Assembly: GCA_963701385.1 (NCBI GenBank)
Contig: CAVOZW010000027.1
Span: 310,001 to 374,000 of the forward strand
Direction of reading: 5' to 3'
DNA: 64,000 nucleotides
Source: B30-G6 sp963701385
GTDB lineage: Bacteria; Desulfobacterota; Desulfobacteria; Desulfobacterales; B30-G6
The position numbers and the translations under genes are program-made. Under the pieces are notes generated by a model. It was given only the letters and a program-made list of their open reading frames with translations, was not told the DNA's origin and did no database searches. Each line of letters begins with the position of its first letter. The first letter of the stretch is position 1. Of the stretch, positions 51,746 through 61,350 are shown one piece after another.

Positions 51746-52474
51746 ATGTCTTCAGTCAATACCATCACCCTGTTCGTTCAATGCCTGGTGGATGGACTCT
51801 ATCCTGAAGTGGGAGAGGCCATGCTGACCCTGTTTAGGCGCCTGGGTATCCGGGTGGACTGTCCCGTGAACCAGACCTGTTGCGGGCAGCCAGCCTTTAA
51901 CGCCGGGTATCGGAAAGCCGCCAGGGTTGCCGCCAGGCGGTTTATCGACATTTTTAAGGACGCCGAGTGGATTGTCTGCCCCTCGGGGTCCTGCGTCGAC
52001 ATGGTCAAACACCACTACCCGGAGCTTTTCAAAGACGAACCCGCCTGGGCTGAAAGGGCCAAACAGGTGGGCGAACGCACCTTTGAACTGTCCCAGTTCC
52101 TGGTGGACGTTCTCGGTATCGAGGATCTGGGCGTCGCCTACGATGGAAAAATCACCTACCACGACGCCTGCCACCTGCTCAGGGGACTGGGTGTCAGGGA
52201 ACAGCCCCGGCGCCTGATACGGCATTTGAAAGGGGCTGAACTGGTCGAGATGAAAGACCCGGACCGCTGCTGCGGGTTCGGGGGAACCTTTTCCGTCAAA
52301 TACCCGGACATTTCCACGGCCATGGTGGACGAAAAGATCCGTAACATCATCGCTTCCGGAGCCGACACCGTCACCGCATGCGACATCAGCTGCCTCATGA
52401 ACATCCAGGGAAGGCTGAGCCGCATGGGATCGCCCATCAGGGTGCTGCACATAGCCCAGTTACTGGCTGGATAA
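51746..52474 (+). CDS. lutA: LutA/LldE-type Fe-S subunit of L-lactate utilisation
   Basis: 242 aa. Two CCG domains: CPVNQTCCGQPAFNAGYRKA with VCPSGSCVDMV, and YHDACHLLRGLGVREQPRRL with MKDPDRCCGFGGTFSVKYPD. In Bacillus and others LutABC oxidises L-lactate to pyruvate. It is followed 7 bp later by lutB. Confidence 0.93.
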   Translation: MSSVNTITLFVQCLVDGLYPEVGEAMLTLFRRLGIRVDCPVNQTCCGQPAFNAGYRKAARVAARRFIDIFKDAEWIVCPSGSCVDMVKHHYPELFKDEPAWAERAKQVGERTFELSQFLVDVLGIEDLGVAYDGKITYHDACHLLRGLGVREQPRRLIRHLKGAELVEMKDPDRCCGFGGTFSVKYPDISTAMVDEKIRNIIASGADTVTACDISCLMNIQGRLSRMGSPIRVLHIAQLLAG

Positions 52475-52481
52475 AAAGACA

Positions 52482-53894
52482 GTGAATTCGTCAATCTACA
52501 GCAATAAGTCCAAAGCCGCCATCAAAGATCCCGTTCTACACGCGGCCCTCGCCAATCTCCAGGAGCGATTTGGAAAGGGTGCGGCCCGGGGGTATCTGGC
52601 GTTTCCAGAAGGACCGGGTCTGCGCATGAGGGCCCATGACATCCGCATGAATGCCATTGAAAACCTCGACATTCTGCTGGAATCCCTGGCCCGCAACATC
52701 CGCAACAGCGGGGGGCATGTTCACTTTGCAGAGGATGCCCGGTCAGCGATCCAATACTGCCTGAGCATTGCCGAAAAATTCGAGGTCACCATGGCGGTCA
52801 AGGGCAAGTCCATGCTCACCGAAGAACTGGGTCTCAATGCGGCCCTTGCCGATGCCGGTATCGAAATTGTGGAAACCGATCTCGGTGAATACATCATTCA
52901 GCTGGCCGGCGAAACACCTTCTCATATTATTGCACCCGCTATTCACAAAACCCGCCAGCAGGTGGGTCGTCTCTTTCAAGAAAAGTTGGGCATCCCCTAT
53001 TCTGAGGATCCGCCCACCCTGACCCTGGCCGCAAGAAAAGCCCTGCGCCAAAAATTTTTAAAGGCCGACATGGGCATCTCCGGCTGCAACCTGGCTTGTG
53101 CGGAAACCGGTCACATCACCACGGTCTCCAACGAGGGCAACATCCGCATGGCAACGAGCCTGCCCCGGGTTCACGTCGCCTTCATGGGCATGGAGCGGGT
53201 GGTTGCCGACCTCAAGGATCACGATATCCTTTTCCGCCTGCTTGCCATGGGGGCCGCCGCCCAAAACATGGCCGGCTATGTCAGCTATCGTGGAGGGCTT
53301 GGAAAAGAAGGTCTTATTGCCGGACCTCGGGAATTCCACCTGATCATTATCGACAACGGCCGCAGCCGGATCCTGGCCGACCCGGACTTCAGGGAAATGC
53401 TCTGCTGCATCCGCTGCGGGGCCTGTCTCAACATCTGTCCGGTGTATGGGGAAATCGGCGGGCATGCCTACAGCTCGGCCTATTCCGGGCCCGTGGGTGC
53501 CGTGGTCACGCCCCTCTTGAAGGGGATCAACCGGCACGCCGATCTCTGCCAGGGGGAATCCCTGTGCGGGGCCTGCATGGATGCCTGTCCCGTCAATATC
53601 GACATTCCCCGAATGCTGCTGCTCCTGCGCCAGAAACTGGCCGAGGGAGACCGTGACTGGGATGTCAAGGTGAAGAGCCGCCTGGAACAAGCTGCCTTTT
53701 CCGTCTGGTCGGTCCTGATCCGCAATCCGCGGCTTTACGATTTATTTCTGAAGTCAGCTGTTGTGGGTCAGAACTTCCTCCCCGGAAATAAACAGATGAT
53801 CAGCAAGCTCCCCTTTGCCGGGGAGGGCTGGACCCGCAGTCGTGATCTCAAGAAAGTGGCCGGCCGGCGCTTTCTTCGTCGCCTAAAATCGTGA
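52482..53894 (+). CDS. lutB: LutB/LldF-type ferredoxin-domain subunit of L-lactate utilisation
   Basis: 470 aa (GTG start). Central LUD domain with AVKGKSMLTEELGLNAALAD, VETDLGEYIIQLAGETPSHI and ISGCNLACAETGHITTVSNE; two 4Fe-4S motifs CIRCGACLNICPVYGEIGGH and CGACMDACPVNIDIPRMLLL. Full length. It carries the electrons from lactate to the membrane or ferredoxin pool together with LutA and LutC. Confidence 0.93.
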   Translation: MNSSIYSNKSKAAIKDPVLHAALANLQERFGKGAARGYLAFPEGPGLRMRAHDIRMNAIENLDILLESLARNIRNSGGHVHFAEDARSAIQYCLSIAEKFEVTMAVKGKSMLTEELGLNAALADAGIEIVETDLGEYIIQLAGETPSHIIAPAIHKTRQQVGRLFQEKLGIPYSEDPPTLTLAARKALRQKFLKADMGISGCNLACAETGHITTVSNEGNIRMATSLPRVHVAFMGMERVVADLKDHDILFRLLAMGAAAQNMAGYVSYRGGLGKEGLIAGPREFHLIIIDNGRSRILADPDFREMLCCIRCGACLNICPVYGEIGGHAYSSAYSGPVGAVVTPLLKGINRHADLCQGESLCGACMDACPVNIDIPRMLLLLRQKLAEGDRDWDVKVKSRLEQAAFSVWSVLIRNPRLYDLFLKSAVVGQNFLPGNKQMISKLPFAGEGWTRSRDLKKVAGRRFLRRLKS

Positions 53895-54682
53895 AAGGAT
53901 TGTATCATTCGCTGGAAAAACCCATGACAGATACCGAGCAAACCCGATTTATCGGAAACATAAAAAAAGCCCTCAATCGAACCGATGCCAGCCAACGCCG
54001 ACTGGAAGACCTCATTCAAACCCATCCCGATGACGATGACACGCAGTTGATGAAAACCATCCATGGCCGCGACCGGGACATGCGCCTCGCCCTTATGGAA
54101 AAAATGACGGAAGTCGCCAAAACCATCAACATGTCGGTGATTGCGGTCGATACCAAGGACGACATCATTGCAACCATTGCCAACATCGTTGCCGAACGGG
54201 ATGCGGAATGGGGAGATAAAAAATCCATCGTAGCCTGGGATCACCCCCTGGTGAACCGCCTCCAATTGTCCACGGCCATGGAACCTTTAGGTATCCCGGT
54301 CTACACCCTACAACACGATCCTGGAACCCGAGGGGAGGCGGCCTTTCGCAGACAGTCCGAGAACGCGTTGATCGGCGTCACTTCTGCTGACTTCAGCCTG
54401 GCGGAAACCGCCACCCTGACGATGAAAACACGTGTTGGCCAGGCCCTTCACGTATCCCTTTTGCCGTCCATTCACATTGCCGTAATTCGTCTGGAACAGA
54501 TTCTCTCCAACCTGAAAGAGCTATATACATTGCTCAAATGGGACCCCCAACAACAGGCCGAGGGTCTCACCCACACCATGACCTTTATCACCGGTCCCAG
54601 CAAAACAGCCGATATCGAAGCCACGCTGGTCCACGGTGTCCACGGCCCCAGGGAGCTGTTTGTCTTTGTGCTGTTGAGCTGA
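53891..54682 (+). CDS. lutC: LutC/LldG-type LUD-domain subunit of L-lactate utilisation
   Basis: 263 aa. Overlaps lutB by four bases (GTGA), with an alternative ATG at 53924. LUD-domain signatures: ALIGVTSADFSLAETATLTM near residues 155-175 and FITGPSKTADIEATLVHGVH followed by GPRELFVFVL at the C-terminus. It completes the lutABC operon; no lactate permease is adjacent. Confidence 0.93.
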   Translation: MKGLYHSLEKPMTDTEQTRFIGNIKKALNRTDASQRRLEDLIQTHPDDDDTQLMKTIHGRDRDMRLALMEKMTEVAKTINMSVIAVDTKDDIIATIANIVAERDAEWGDKKSIVAWDHPLVNRLQLSTAMEPLGIPVYTLQHDPGTRGEAAFRRQSENALIGVTSADFSLAETATLTMKTRVGQALHVSLLPSIHIAVIRLEQILSNLKELYTLLKWDPQQQAEGLTHTMTFITGPSKTADIEATLVHGVHGPRELFVFVLLS

Positions 54683-54774
54683 TCAGCCGGGATGCTTTCA
54701 ACAGCCACAACCCGCATCACAAAAATGAGCAGGCCGACGCCAAGGATGCGTAGGTCTAACATTTTTTCAGCCGA

Positions 54775-56001
54775 TCAGATTCCGGAAAACAACACCTTTT
54801 CTAACGCCCTTTTCATTTGTTCCAGACGAACTTCGAGACTGCCGGTATACCCTAAAGCGATACGCAACAAACCCGGTGACAAGCCCATTTTCTGCTGGTC
54901 CTGGGGATCGATTTCGGATGAGGTGGAAGAGCCGGAACAGCTTATCAAGGTATCGAAAAACCCCAGAGACACGGCAATCAGTCCAAATTTTTCTTCATTC
55001 TGCAGCGCCTCCATCATGGCCTCCGCTTTTTCACGACTGCCGCAGTCGATGGCCAAGACGCCGCCAAACCCGTATCCGTCATTGCCTAACCGATGGGCCA
55101 GTTCATACCCGGGATGGTCCGGCAGGCCCGGGTAGATCACCCTGACAGCCATTTTCTTCAACATGCGGGCCATGGCGACAGCCCTGATGCCATGTTCGCG
55201 AATGCGAATGGCCAGATGAGGCAAGCGTTGGATAACGTCAAAGGCCACGCGCGGATCCATGGTCGGCCCCAGCAGCATGACACGGCCGGTATGCAGGTTC
55301 ATCAATTCATGGATGAATGACTTGTCAGCGCAAATGGCACCACCTATCAAATCACTGGCCCCGTTGATATATTTGGTCAGCGAATAAACCACCACATCAG
55401 CTCCCAACCGATGCGGTGAAAAAATCATTGGCGAAAAAGTGTTATCGACAATGAGCTTGATTTGCCGATCATGGGCCAGGGTGGAAAGGGTCGGTATGTC
55501 GGCGATGTCAAGGGTGGGGTTCCCCATGGTCTCTGTATAGATGACACGTGTTTCGCGGGTGATGGCACGTTTGACCGCCTCTATGTCGGTGATGTCCACA
55601 AAGGTCGTGGTAATGTTCATCTGGGGCAACAGCGATTCAAGCAGGGCGTGGGAACCTCCATAGATGGTCTGGCTGGCAACAATGTGATCCCCGCTTTGAC
55701 AAACCTGTAAAAGCGCGCATGAAATTGCTGACATACCGCTGGCCGTGCAGATAGCTGCCTGTGTGTCCTCCATGGCTGCCAGATAACGGGAGAGGACACC
55801 CACGGTCGGGTTGAAGTGACGACTGTAGAGAAAACAGCCCCCCGCCTCCGGTCCTTTCAGACCCTTAAATATTTCCGGCATCGTGTTTGGATGCATTACC
55901 GTAAAGGTAGCTGAACGTTCAATAGAGGGTGTCACGCCACCGTGCTCGCCAAATTCTCTACGTGCGTTTAAGAGTGCCTGCTCAGGGTTATACGATCGCA
56001 T
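54775..56001 (-). CDS. Cys/Met metabolism PLP enzyme (methionine gamma-lyase / cystathionine gamma-synthase family)
   Basis: 408 aa from ATG 56001, chosen for its strong AAAGGAGG RBS. PLP lysine Lys210 in VVVYSLTKYINGASDLIGGA, ASGMSAISCALLQVCQSGDH and TETMGNPTLDIADIPTLSTL. The C-terminal SLGFFDTLISCSGSSTSSEI matches the serine-rich loop of methionine gamma-lyases. Regulated probably by the Lrp/AsnC protein encoded directly upstream, whose gene overlaps the start by 14 bp. Confidence 0.9.
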   Translation of the reverse strand: MRSYNPEQALLNARREFGEHGGVTPSIERSATFTVMHPNTMPEIFKGLKGPEAGGCFLYSRHFNPTVGVLSRYLAAMEDTQAAICTASGMSAISCALLQVCQSGDHIVASQTIYGGSHALLESLLPQMNITTTFVDITDIEAVKRAITRETRVIYTETMGNPTLDIADIPTLSTLAHDRQIKLIVDNTFSPMIFSPHRLGADVVVYSLTKYINGASDLIGGAICADKSFIHELMNLHTGRVMLLGPTMDPRVAFDVIQRLPHLAIRIREHGIRAVAMARMLKKMAVRVIYPGLPDHPGYELAHRLGNDGYGFGGVLAIDCGSREKAEAMMEALQNEEKFGLIAVSLGFFDTLISCSGSSTSSEIDPQDQQKMGLSPGLLRIALGYTGSLEVRLEQMKRALEKVLFSGI

Positions 56002-56479
56002 GATATGCCTCCTTTGGTTTGGCATCTGCAAATGGCCATTGATTGGACGTTTCAATTTCCGAAAAAACCAGATGTGTTTCACAGCGACCAAAATCCGGCA
56101 GTGACGTTATGCCGGTTTTGACCAGGACACCCAGTTGACTCAGATCCCTGGCAACCAGGTGAAGCAAATAGTCGAAGCGACCGCTTGAATGGTAGCAGGC
56201 TTTAACGTTGGGAATGGTTTTGATGCTTTTTTCAAAATCACGAATATCACTCGATTCATGTCTATCCAGGGTGACGGTAACAAATGCCTGTACGGAAAAC
56301 CCGATCATTTTTGGGTCAACAACGGCCTGATATTGTTTAATGATACCATTTTTCTCCAATTTTCGAATACGCGCCTGAAGCGTTGTGGCGGGCAGACCGA
56401 GCTCTCTTGCCATTTCACTTTTTTTGATGCGCGCATTGTTGTGAAGTATTTTCAAGATTTGTTTGTCGATCACGTCCAT
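55988..56479 (-). CDS. Lrp/AsnC-family regulator
   Basis: 163 aa. HTH: LDKQILKILHNNARIKKSEM-type start (VIDKQILKILHNNARIKKSE) and LGLPATTLQARIRKLEKNGI; C-terminal RAM domain: VQAFVTVTLDRHESSDIRDF and CYHSSGRFDYLLHLVARDLS. It is the first gene of a two-gene operon with the PLP enzyme, so it probably senses an amino acid such as methionine or cysteine. Confidence 0.93.
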   Translation of the reverse strand: MDVIDKQILKILHNNARIKKSEMARELGLPATTLQARIRKLEKNGIIKQYQAVVDPKMIGFSVQAFVTVTLDRHESSDIRDFEKSIKTIPNVKACYHSSGRFDYLLHLVARDLSQLGVLVKTGITSLPDFGRCETHLVFSEIETSNQWPFADAKPKEAYHAIV

Positions 56480-56909
56480 GGCGTCTCCCCGTTGGTAAGT
56501 CTTTTTTGTTTCATGTCCTTATGGATAAATACTTTACAACACAAAAAGTCAATATTTTTCGTATATTTTACATATATTCGAATATGTTTATGTAGAAAAA
56601 ATATAATAATATGATAAAATATGTTTTTTAGTAAGTTTGCTGCTGGCAGGCACCTTCGTTAAAAACGTCAAATCAGGCCTTCCAACGCCGGCAGGGCGCG
56701 AAAAGACCATTTGTGGATGGGCACGAATTAATTACCGCTGAAGCCGTTATCTGAGCTTAATTGAAGACCCGCGGTAAGTCCCGGGCTTAGCGATCACCGT
56801 TGTGGTTCACAGGCTTGACAAAGTTTCTCCAATAGTGAACGATCAAGATATCGGCATCATAAAAACCAACCGGAGAATGGTAACGAATTGATACGTTTGG
56901 GGAGGAAAA
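56480..56909. other. intergenic region with MITE-like copy 3
   Basis: 430 bp between the divergent lrp-like and SDR genes. It is very AT-rich from 56540 to 56640 (promoter region of lrp). No gene is seen. The MITE-like remnant lies at 56671-56724. A possible plus-strand promoter TTGACA (56815-56820) precedes the SDR gene, without a clear -10 box. Confidence 0.5.
56671..56724 (+). repeat. MITE-like element, copy 3 (right half)
   Basis: CAGGCCTTCCAACGCCG and AAAAGACCATTTGTGGATGG followed by GCAC match the right part of the copy at 38846-38931. The left end has diverged or is missing. Confidence 0.7.
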
Positions 56910-57701
56910 ATGGATTTGGGTATTAAGGGAAAGATCGCTTTGGTCGGCGCATCAGGGCAAGGCCTTGGTTTATCCTGCGCCAAACGATTGGCCATGGAAG
57001 GCTGCCGGATCGCATTGTGCGACATTAACGCCAGGGCCTTGGAAACGGCCCAGGAAGCGATTTGCACGGCAGTTCCAGACGCCACTACTGCACAATTTGT
57101 GGTGGACTTCGCCGACGCCAAGGCCATAGATACCATGATGGCGGCGGTAAATAAGACACTGGGGCCGGTGGATATACTGGTTACCAATTCGGGTGGGCCA
57201 CCGCCAGGCACCTTTGATCTGGCCACCGACGCAAAGTGGTACCGTGCTTTTGATTTGACGTTTATGAGCGCAGTTCGCCTGATCCGGCTTGTGTTACCAC
57301 ATATGAAGACCAACGGTTGGGGTCGTATCGTCAATCTGACGTCGCGGACCTTGCGGGAACCCATCGCCAATCTGATGATTTCCAATGCCGTGCGTCTGGC
57401 TGTCGCCGGGATGGCCAAAACCCTGGCTGGTGAAATCGCTCATACCGGCGTGACGGTCAACAACGTCGGGCCCGGTCCAACCGCCACGGATCGCGCCATT
57501 GAATTGGCCGGCGCCCGTGCCGTTCAAAAAGGGATTGACATGGATACGGAAATCGCCCTGACCAACCAGCGGATCCCACGCGGCCGCATGGCCGAACCAG
57601 GTGAAATTGCCGACATGGTGGCGTTTCTGGTTTCTGATTTAGCCGGTCACATCACAGGACAGGGAATCGTGATCGACGGTGGTGAAACCCGAGCGCTTTA
57701 A
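56910..57701 (+). CDS. short-chain dehydrogenase/reductase-like protein lacking the canonical YxxxK
   Basis: 263 aa. NAD(P)-binding start IALVGASGQGLGLSCAKRLA and LVTNSGGPPPGTFDLA (NSGG in place of NNAG). Catalytic Ser is in VNLTSRTLREPIANLMISNA, but where SDRs have YxxSK this one has NLMISNAVRLAVAGM, so Tyr and Lys are missing. This divergent group is annotated as 3-oxoacyl-ACP reductases in many genomes. The C-terminus is normal (GQGIVIDGGETRAL). It starts a catabolic operon with FAH, DapA-like and CoA-transferase genes. Confidence 0.85.
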   Translation: MDLGIKGKIALVGASGQGLGLSCAKRLAMEGCRIALCDINARALETAQEAICTAVPDATTAQFVVDFADAKAIDTMMAAVNKTLGPVDILVTNSGGPPPGTFDLATDAKWYRAFDLTFMSAVRLIRLVLPHMKTNGWGRIVNLTSRTLREPIANLMISNAVRLAVAGMAKTLAGEIAHTGVTVNNVGPGPTATDRAIELAGARAVQKGIDMDTEIALTNQRIPRGRMAEPGEIADMVAFLVSDLAGHITGQGIVIDGGETRAL

Positions 57702-57736
57702 CCGGCAACCGGAAGCACAGCAAAGGTGTTTAGCTG

Positions 57737-58624
57737 ATGAAATTGGCCACTATTTTGTTGAACGGAGAGGAAACCGCAGCCATACGTATCGCTGGTGGAT
57801 ACCTGCCTGTATCCGATATCAATCGAGCGGCCAACCGGTCATGGCCCACCAAACTTCAAGAGATAATTCGCTCAGGTGCATTGGACACCTTGCAACGCTA
57901 TTTGCGCACCCACGGACAGGCAATATGGAGCCAAGGAAGCGCCGCCGTTATCAAACCAAGCCGGGTTATTTTTGGCCCCCTATATCGTGACCCTGAAAAA
58001 ATATGGGGCATCGGTCTGAATTATGCGGCGCATGCATCGGATTTGTCGGAAAAACCCCCCACCATCGCGCCGGCCAGTTTCATGAAACCGAATACAGCCA
58101 TCATCGGTTACGGCGACACCATCTATATTCCAAAAATGTCGCAAAAGACCACTGCCGAGGCTGAGCTGGGCATTATCATTGGGAAAAAATGCCGTGACGT
58201 TTCCCCTGAAGATTGGTTGACCGTGGTGGCCGGTTTTACCACGATCATCGATGTGACCGCCGAGGACATACTGCGACAAAATCCCCGCTACCTGACCTTA
58301 TCAAAGAGTTTTGACACTTTTTTCAGCTTTGGGCCGCAATTGATCACACCTGACGAGATTGAAGACGTTCTGAAACTTCGGGTGCAAACCATCGTTAATG
58401 GGAAGGCGTATGCTGCTGACCGGGTGTCGGGTATGACCTTTACGCCCGATCGATTGATTGCATTTCACAGCCGGGTAATGACCCTCTTACCGGGTGATGT
58501 CATTTCCAGCGGAACACCCGGCGCCGTGCCCATAGCCCACGATGACCAGGTCAGGTGCACTATTACGGGATTTAGATCTCTCGTCAATCCGGTGCAGGAT
58601 CTGAAACGGGGTGTCGGCAAATAA
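57737..58624 (+). CDS. fumarylacetoacetate hydrolase (FAH) family protein
   Basis: 295 aa. FAH fold features: WGIGLNYAAHASDLSEKPPT, metal ligands in TTAEAELGIIIGKKCRDVSP (Glu-x-Glu) and FTTIIDVTAEDILRQNP (Asp), and GDVISSGTPGAVP. Members hydrolyse or hydrate acylpyruvates and 2-oxo acids in aromatic or sugar-acid breakdown. Here it lies between the SDR and a DapA-like aldolase. Confidence 0.9.
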   Translation: MKLATILLNGEETAAIRIAGGYLPVSDINRAANRSWPTKLQEIIRSGALDTLQRYLRTHGQAIWSQGSAAVIKPSRVIFGPLYRDPEKIWGIGLNYAAHASDLSEKPPTIAPASFMKPNTAIIGYGDTIYIPKMSQKTTAEAELGIIIGKKCRDVSPEDWLTVVAGFTTIIDVTAEDILRQNPRYLTLSKSFDTFFSFGPQLITPDEIEDVLKLRVQTIVNGKAYAADRVSGMTFTPDRLIAFHSRVMTLLPGDVISSGTPGAVPIAHDDQVRCTITGFRSLVNPVQDLKRGVGK

Positions 58625-58638
58625 CAAAGGAAGATAGA

Positions 58639-59532
58639 ATGCAACTCAAAGGCATATATCCCATCGTCCCCACACCTTTCAAGGCGGGTGGAGAATTGGA
58701 TTTTGAAAGCATGCTGCGCTTGATTCGACATCTGACCTCAAAAAAGGTACATGGCCTGGCTATCCTTGGGGCTCTGGGCGAAGGGCAGAAGCTGCTCAAT
58801 CAAGAACGGGTGGACGTGATCAAGCACTACCGCAAACACATGCCCAATCATATGCATCTTATTGTGGGGGTTCGCTCGGCGGCCACGGATCCAGCCAGGC
58901 AGATGGCAGTTAGAGCCATGGACCTGGGCGCGGATGCCTTGCTTTTAGGACCTCACGATGTGCAAAAAGATCCTGCTTTGCTTGGATATTACCTGGCAAT
59001 CGATCAGGCAGTTAATATTCCCATCATCATTCATGATTTCCCTTCGGTCACTAACATCACAATGTCTGTGGAACTGATCAAACAGATGTTTACCCAAGGC
59101 CGAAACATTCGATACATTAAATTGGAAGACCCGCCAACCGGTGCAAAGATGCAGGCGCTTGAAAAAGTTGTCGGCTCCCATCTCAAGGTATTCGGCGCCT
59201 TGGGCGGCATGTACGCGCTCGAAGAGCTTGAGCTGGGTGCGGTGGGCATCATGACAGGTTTTGTTTTCTCCGAACTTCTGGTAAGGTTGTTTGATTTGAC
59301 CCAGGCAGGAGATTGGCATGCGGCAGCCCGTTTTTTCTACGATTTTGTTCCTCTGAATCGTTGGGAATTTCAGCCGGGCATCGGCATAAGCCTTCGAAAA
59401 AAAATTTTCAAGCAGATGGGTATCTTTACCTCCGCGAAAGTCCGTCATCCCGGGGCTGAGGCAGATGATCGATGCGTACAACAACTATGGCGCATGGTCG
59501 AGTATTTGAGGGAAAAAGGCTATCAAATATAG
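58639..59532 (+). CDS. DapA/NAL-superfamily aldolase or hydratase
   Basis: 297 aa TIM barrel. Schiff-base lysine Lys161 in IRYIKLEDPPTGAKMQAL. The usual GTTGE motif is replaced by LGALGEGQKL and the YNxP tyrosine region reads IIHDFPSVTN, so the catalytic Tyr of true DapA is absent. Thus dihydrodipicolinate synthase activity is unlikely; a 2-oxo-acid aldolase/dehydratase acting with the FAH and SDR proteins fits better. Confidence 0.87.
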   Translation: MQLKGIYPIVPTPFKAGGELDFESMLRLIRHLTSKKVHGLAILGALGEGQKLLNQERVDVIKHYRKHMPNHMHLIVGVRSAATDPARQMAVRAMDLGADALLLGPHDVQKDPALLGYYLAIDQAVNIPIIIHDFPSVTNITMSVELIKQMFTQGRNIRYIKLEDPPTGAKMQALEKVVGSHLKVFGALGGMYALEELELGAVGIMTGFVFSELLVRLFDLTQAGDWHAAARFFYDFVPLNRWEFQPGIGISLRKKIFKQMGIFTSAKVRHPGAEADDRCVQQLWRMVEYLREKGYQI

Positions 59533-59535
59533 ACG

Positions 59536-60537
59536 GTGACACGGGTCCTGGAATTACCCATGAACACAAATCCTGACAAAGTCATGGCACTGCCAGATGC
59601 CATATCGAGATATGTCTCGGACGGTTGCCATCTATCTATCGGTGGTTTCACCATCAATCGAAACCCCATGGCAGCAATTTATGAAATCATCCGCCAGGGC
59701 ATCAAGGGCCTACATGTATATGCGCATTCCAATGGCCAGGGTGTTGACGAGCTCGTCGGCGCGAGCTGTGTGACCAGGCTGGAAATTGCCTATGCCGGCA
59801 GCGGGCGCTTTGCACCCACATGTATTCGCTTCAGAAAAGCCGTAGAAAACGGATCGCTTGCGGTGGAAGACTATTCGAATTATCAGATGACCCTCCGATT
59901 TCTTGCAGGGGCCATGGGGCTGCCGTTTATGCCCACGCGTTCCTCACTCGGGACCAGTATTGTCGACAAATGGGGTTTCGAAACGCCCACCAGGGAATCC
60001 GATCCCAAGCTTCCGAACAAAAAACTAGTTGTCATGGATAACCCTTTCGAAGGCTGGGGTGATGCCTCGCGCTTAGTACTCGTGCCAGCCATTTATCCAG
60101 ATGTCACCATCATTCACGTCCAAAAAGCCGATCGACAGGGAACGAGCCGAATAGAAGGGCTGACGTTTGCCGACATCGAGCAGGTCAAAGCCGCCAGAAA
60201 CGTGATCATCACCTGCGAAGAATTGATGCAAACCAAAAAAATCAGAACACATCCGGATCAAAACCAAATCCCCTTTTTTTGTGTGGATGCCGTCGTTCCA
60301 ATGCATTTTGGGGCTTATCCAACAGCCTGTTTCCAGTATTACGATTACGATCCGGTCTACCTGAATGACTATCGCACGGCTGCAGAGGATGAAACCCGCT
60401 ATAGGACCTATCTGGACACGTTCGTTTTGGGAGTCAGAAATCACGAGGAATTGTTGGCACTTGCCGGCAAAGAAAGAATTGACAAAATAAAATCGGATCC
60501 CCGAACAGGCTATGCCGTGGGTCTCGATCGCAAATGA
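59536..60537 (+). CDS. family I CoA-transferase subunit A (glutaconate CoA-transferase-like)
   Basis: 333 aa from GTG 59536, or 325 from ATG 59560, neither with a strong RBS. Family blocks: ISRYVSDGCHLSIGGFTINR, GLPFMPTRSSLGTSIVDKWG, DVTIIHVQKADRQGTSRIEG and HFGAYPTACFQYYDYDPVYL. It pairs with subunit B encoded 42 bp later. Substrate unknown; a dicarboxylic or ring-cleavage acid is likely. Confidence 0.9.
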   Translation: MTRVLELPMNTNPDKVMALPDAISRYVSDGCHLSIGGFTINRNPMAAIYEIIRQGIKGLHVYAHSNGQGVDELVGASCVTRLEIAYAGSGRFAPTCIRFRKAVENGSLAVEDYSNYQMTLRFLAGAMGLPFMPTRSSLGTSIVDKWGFETPTRESDPKLPNKKLVVMDNPFEGWGDASRLVLVPAIYPDVTIIHVQKADRQGTSRIEGLTFADIEQVKAARNVIITCEELMQTKKIRTHPDQNQIPFFCVDAVVPMHFGAYPTACFQYYDYDPVYLNDYRTAAEDETRYRTYLDTFVLGVRNHEELLALAGKERIDKIKSDPRTGYAVGLDRK

Positions 60538-60579
60538 TGTGTTGTGTTGAACCGGCAATAGCGAGCAAGGGATACAACC

Positions 60580-61350
60580 ATGACAACATACAGCCCCAGA
60601 GAGATGATGGCGATTGCAGCTGCCCGTCAAATTGAAGACGGTGATATCGTATTTTGCGGCACCGGCATTTCAATGTTGGCTGCCATGGCGGCTAAACACA
60701 TCAGTGCTCCCAACAGCGTCATTTTTTTCGAGACAGGCGCGATTGATTCAAGACTCGAAGAAGTTCCCCTGGCCGTCGCAGATTCACGCGTTATGTACGG
60801 GACCTCCGTCAACGGCAGCCTGGCAGATGCTTTTGCAACCATGCAAAACCGGCAGACCGGAAAACGGGTCGTCGGTATCATGGGTGCGGCTCAGATTGAT
60901 CGTTTCGGCAATTTGAACTCGACCGTTATCGGCGATTACCATAAACCCAAGGTCCGGTTTTCAGGCAGTGGCGGCGCCTGTGACGTGGCGTCATTTGTGG
61001 GCCGAACGATCATCTTCATGCAGCATGAGAAGAGAAAGTTTGTCAAACGGGTCGATTACCTGACAAGTCCCGGGTGGCTCGGTGGCCCGGACGGGCGGGG
61101 AAAAACCGGTCTTCCGCTCGGTGGGCCTTCGGCGGTGATAACGAACCTGGCCATTATGGGCTTTGACCCCGACACGAAGGAAATGTATCTAAAAGGCTGT
61201 TTTCCAGGCATTTCATCACTGAAAATACAGGCGCACATGGAATTTGAGGTAGATGTCTCGCAGGCCATTGACGTAGAACCGCCCAGCAAGGATGAGTTGC
61301 GAATCCTAAGAGAGGTTTGCGATCCTCAGCGACTGATTTTGGGTGTGTAG
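60580..61350 (+). CDS. family I CoA-transferase subunit B (glutaconate CoA-transferase-like)
   Basis: 256 aa. Glu51 in SVIFFETGAIDSRL is at the place of the CoA-carrying glutamate of glutaconate CoA-transferase. Further blocks: GIMGAAQIDRFGNLNSTVIG, FSGSGGACDVASFVGRTIIF and LGGPSAVITNLAIMGFDPDT. The last 25 bp overlap tail-to-tail with the TRAP permease gene on the other strand. Confidence 0.9.
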   Translation: MTTYSPREMMAIAAARQIEDGDIVFCGTGISMLAAMAAKHISAPNSVIFFETGAIDSRLEEVPLAVADSRVMYGTSVNGSLADAFATMQNRQTGKRVVGIMGAAQIDRFGNLNSTVIGDYHKPKVRFSGSGGACDVASFVGRTIIFMQHEKRKFVKRVDYLTSPGWLGGPDGRGKTGLPLGGPSAVITNLAIMGFDPDTKEMYLKGCFPGISSLKIQAHMEFEVDVSQAIDVEPPSKDELRILREVCDPQRLILGV

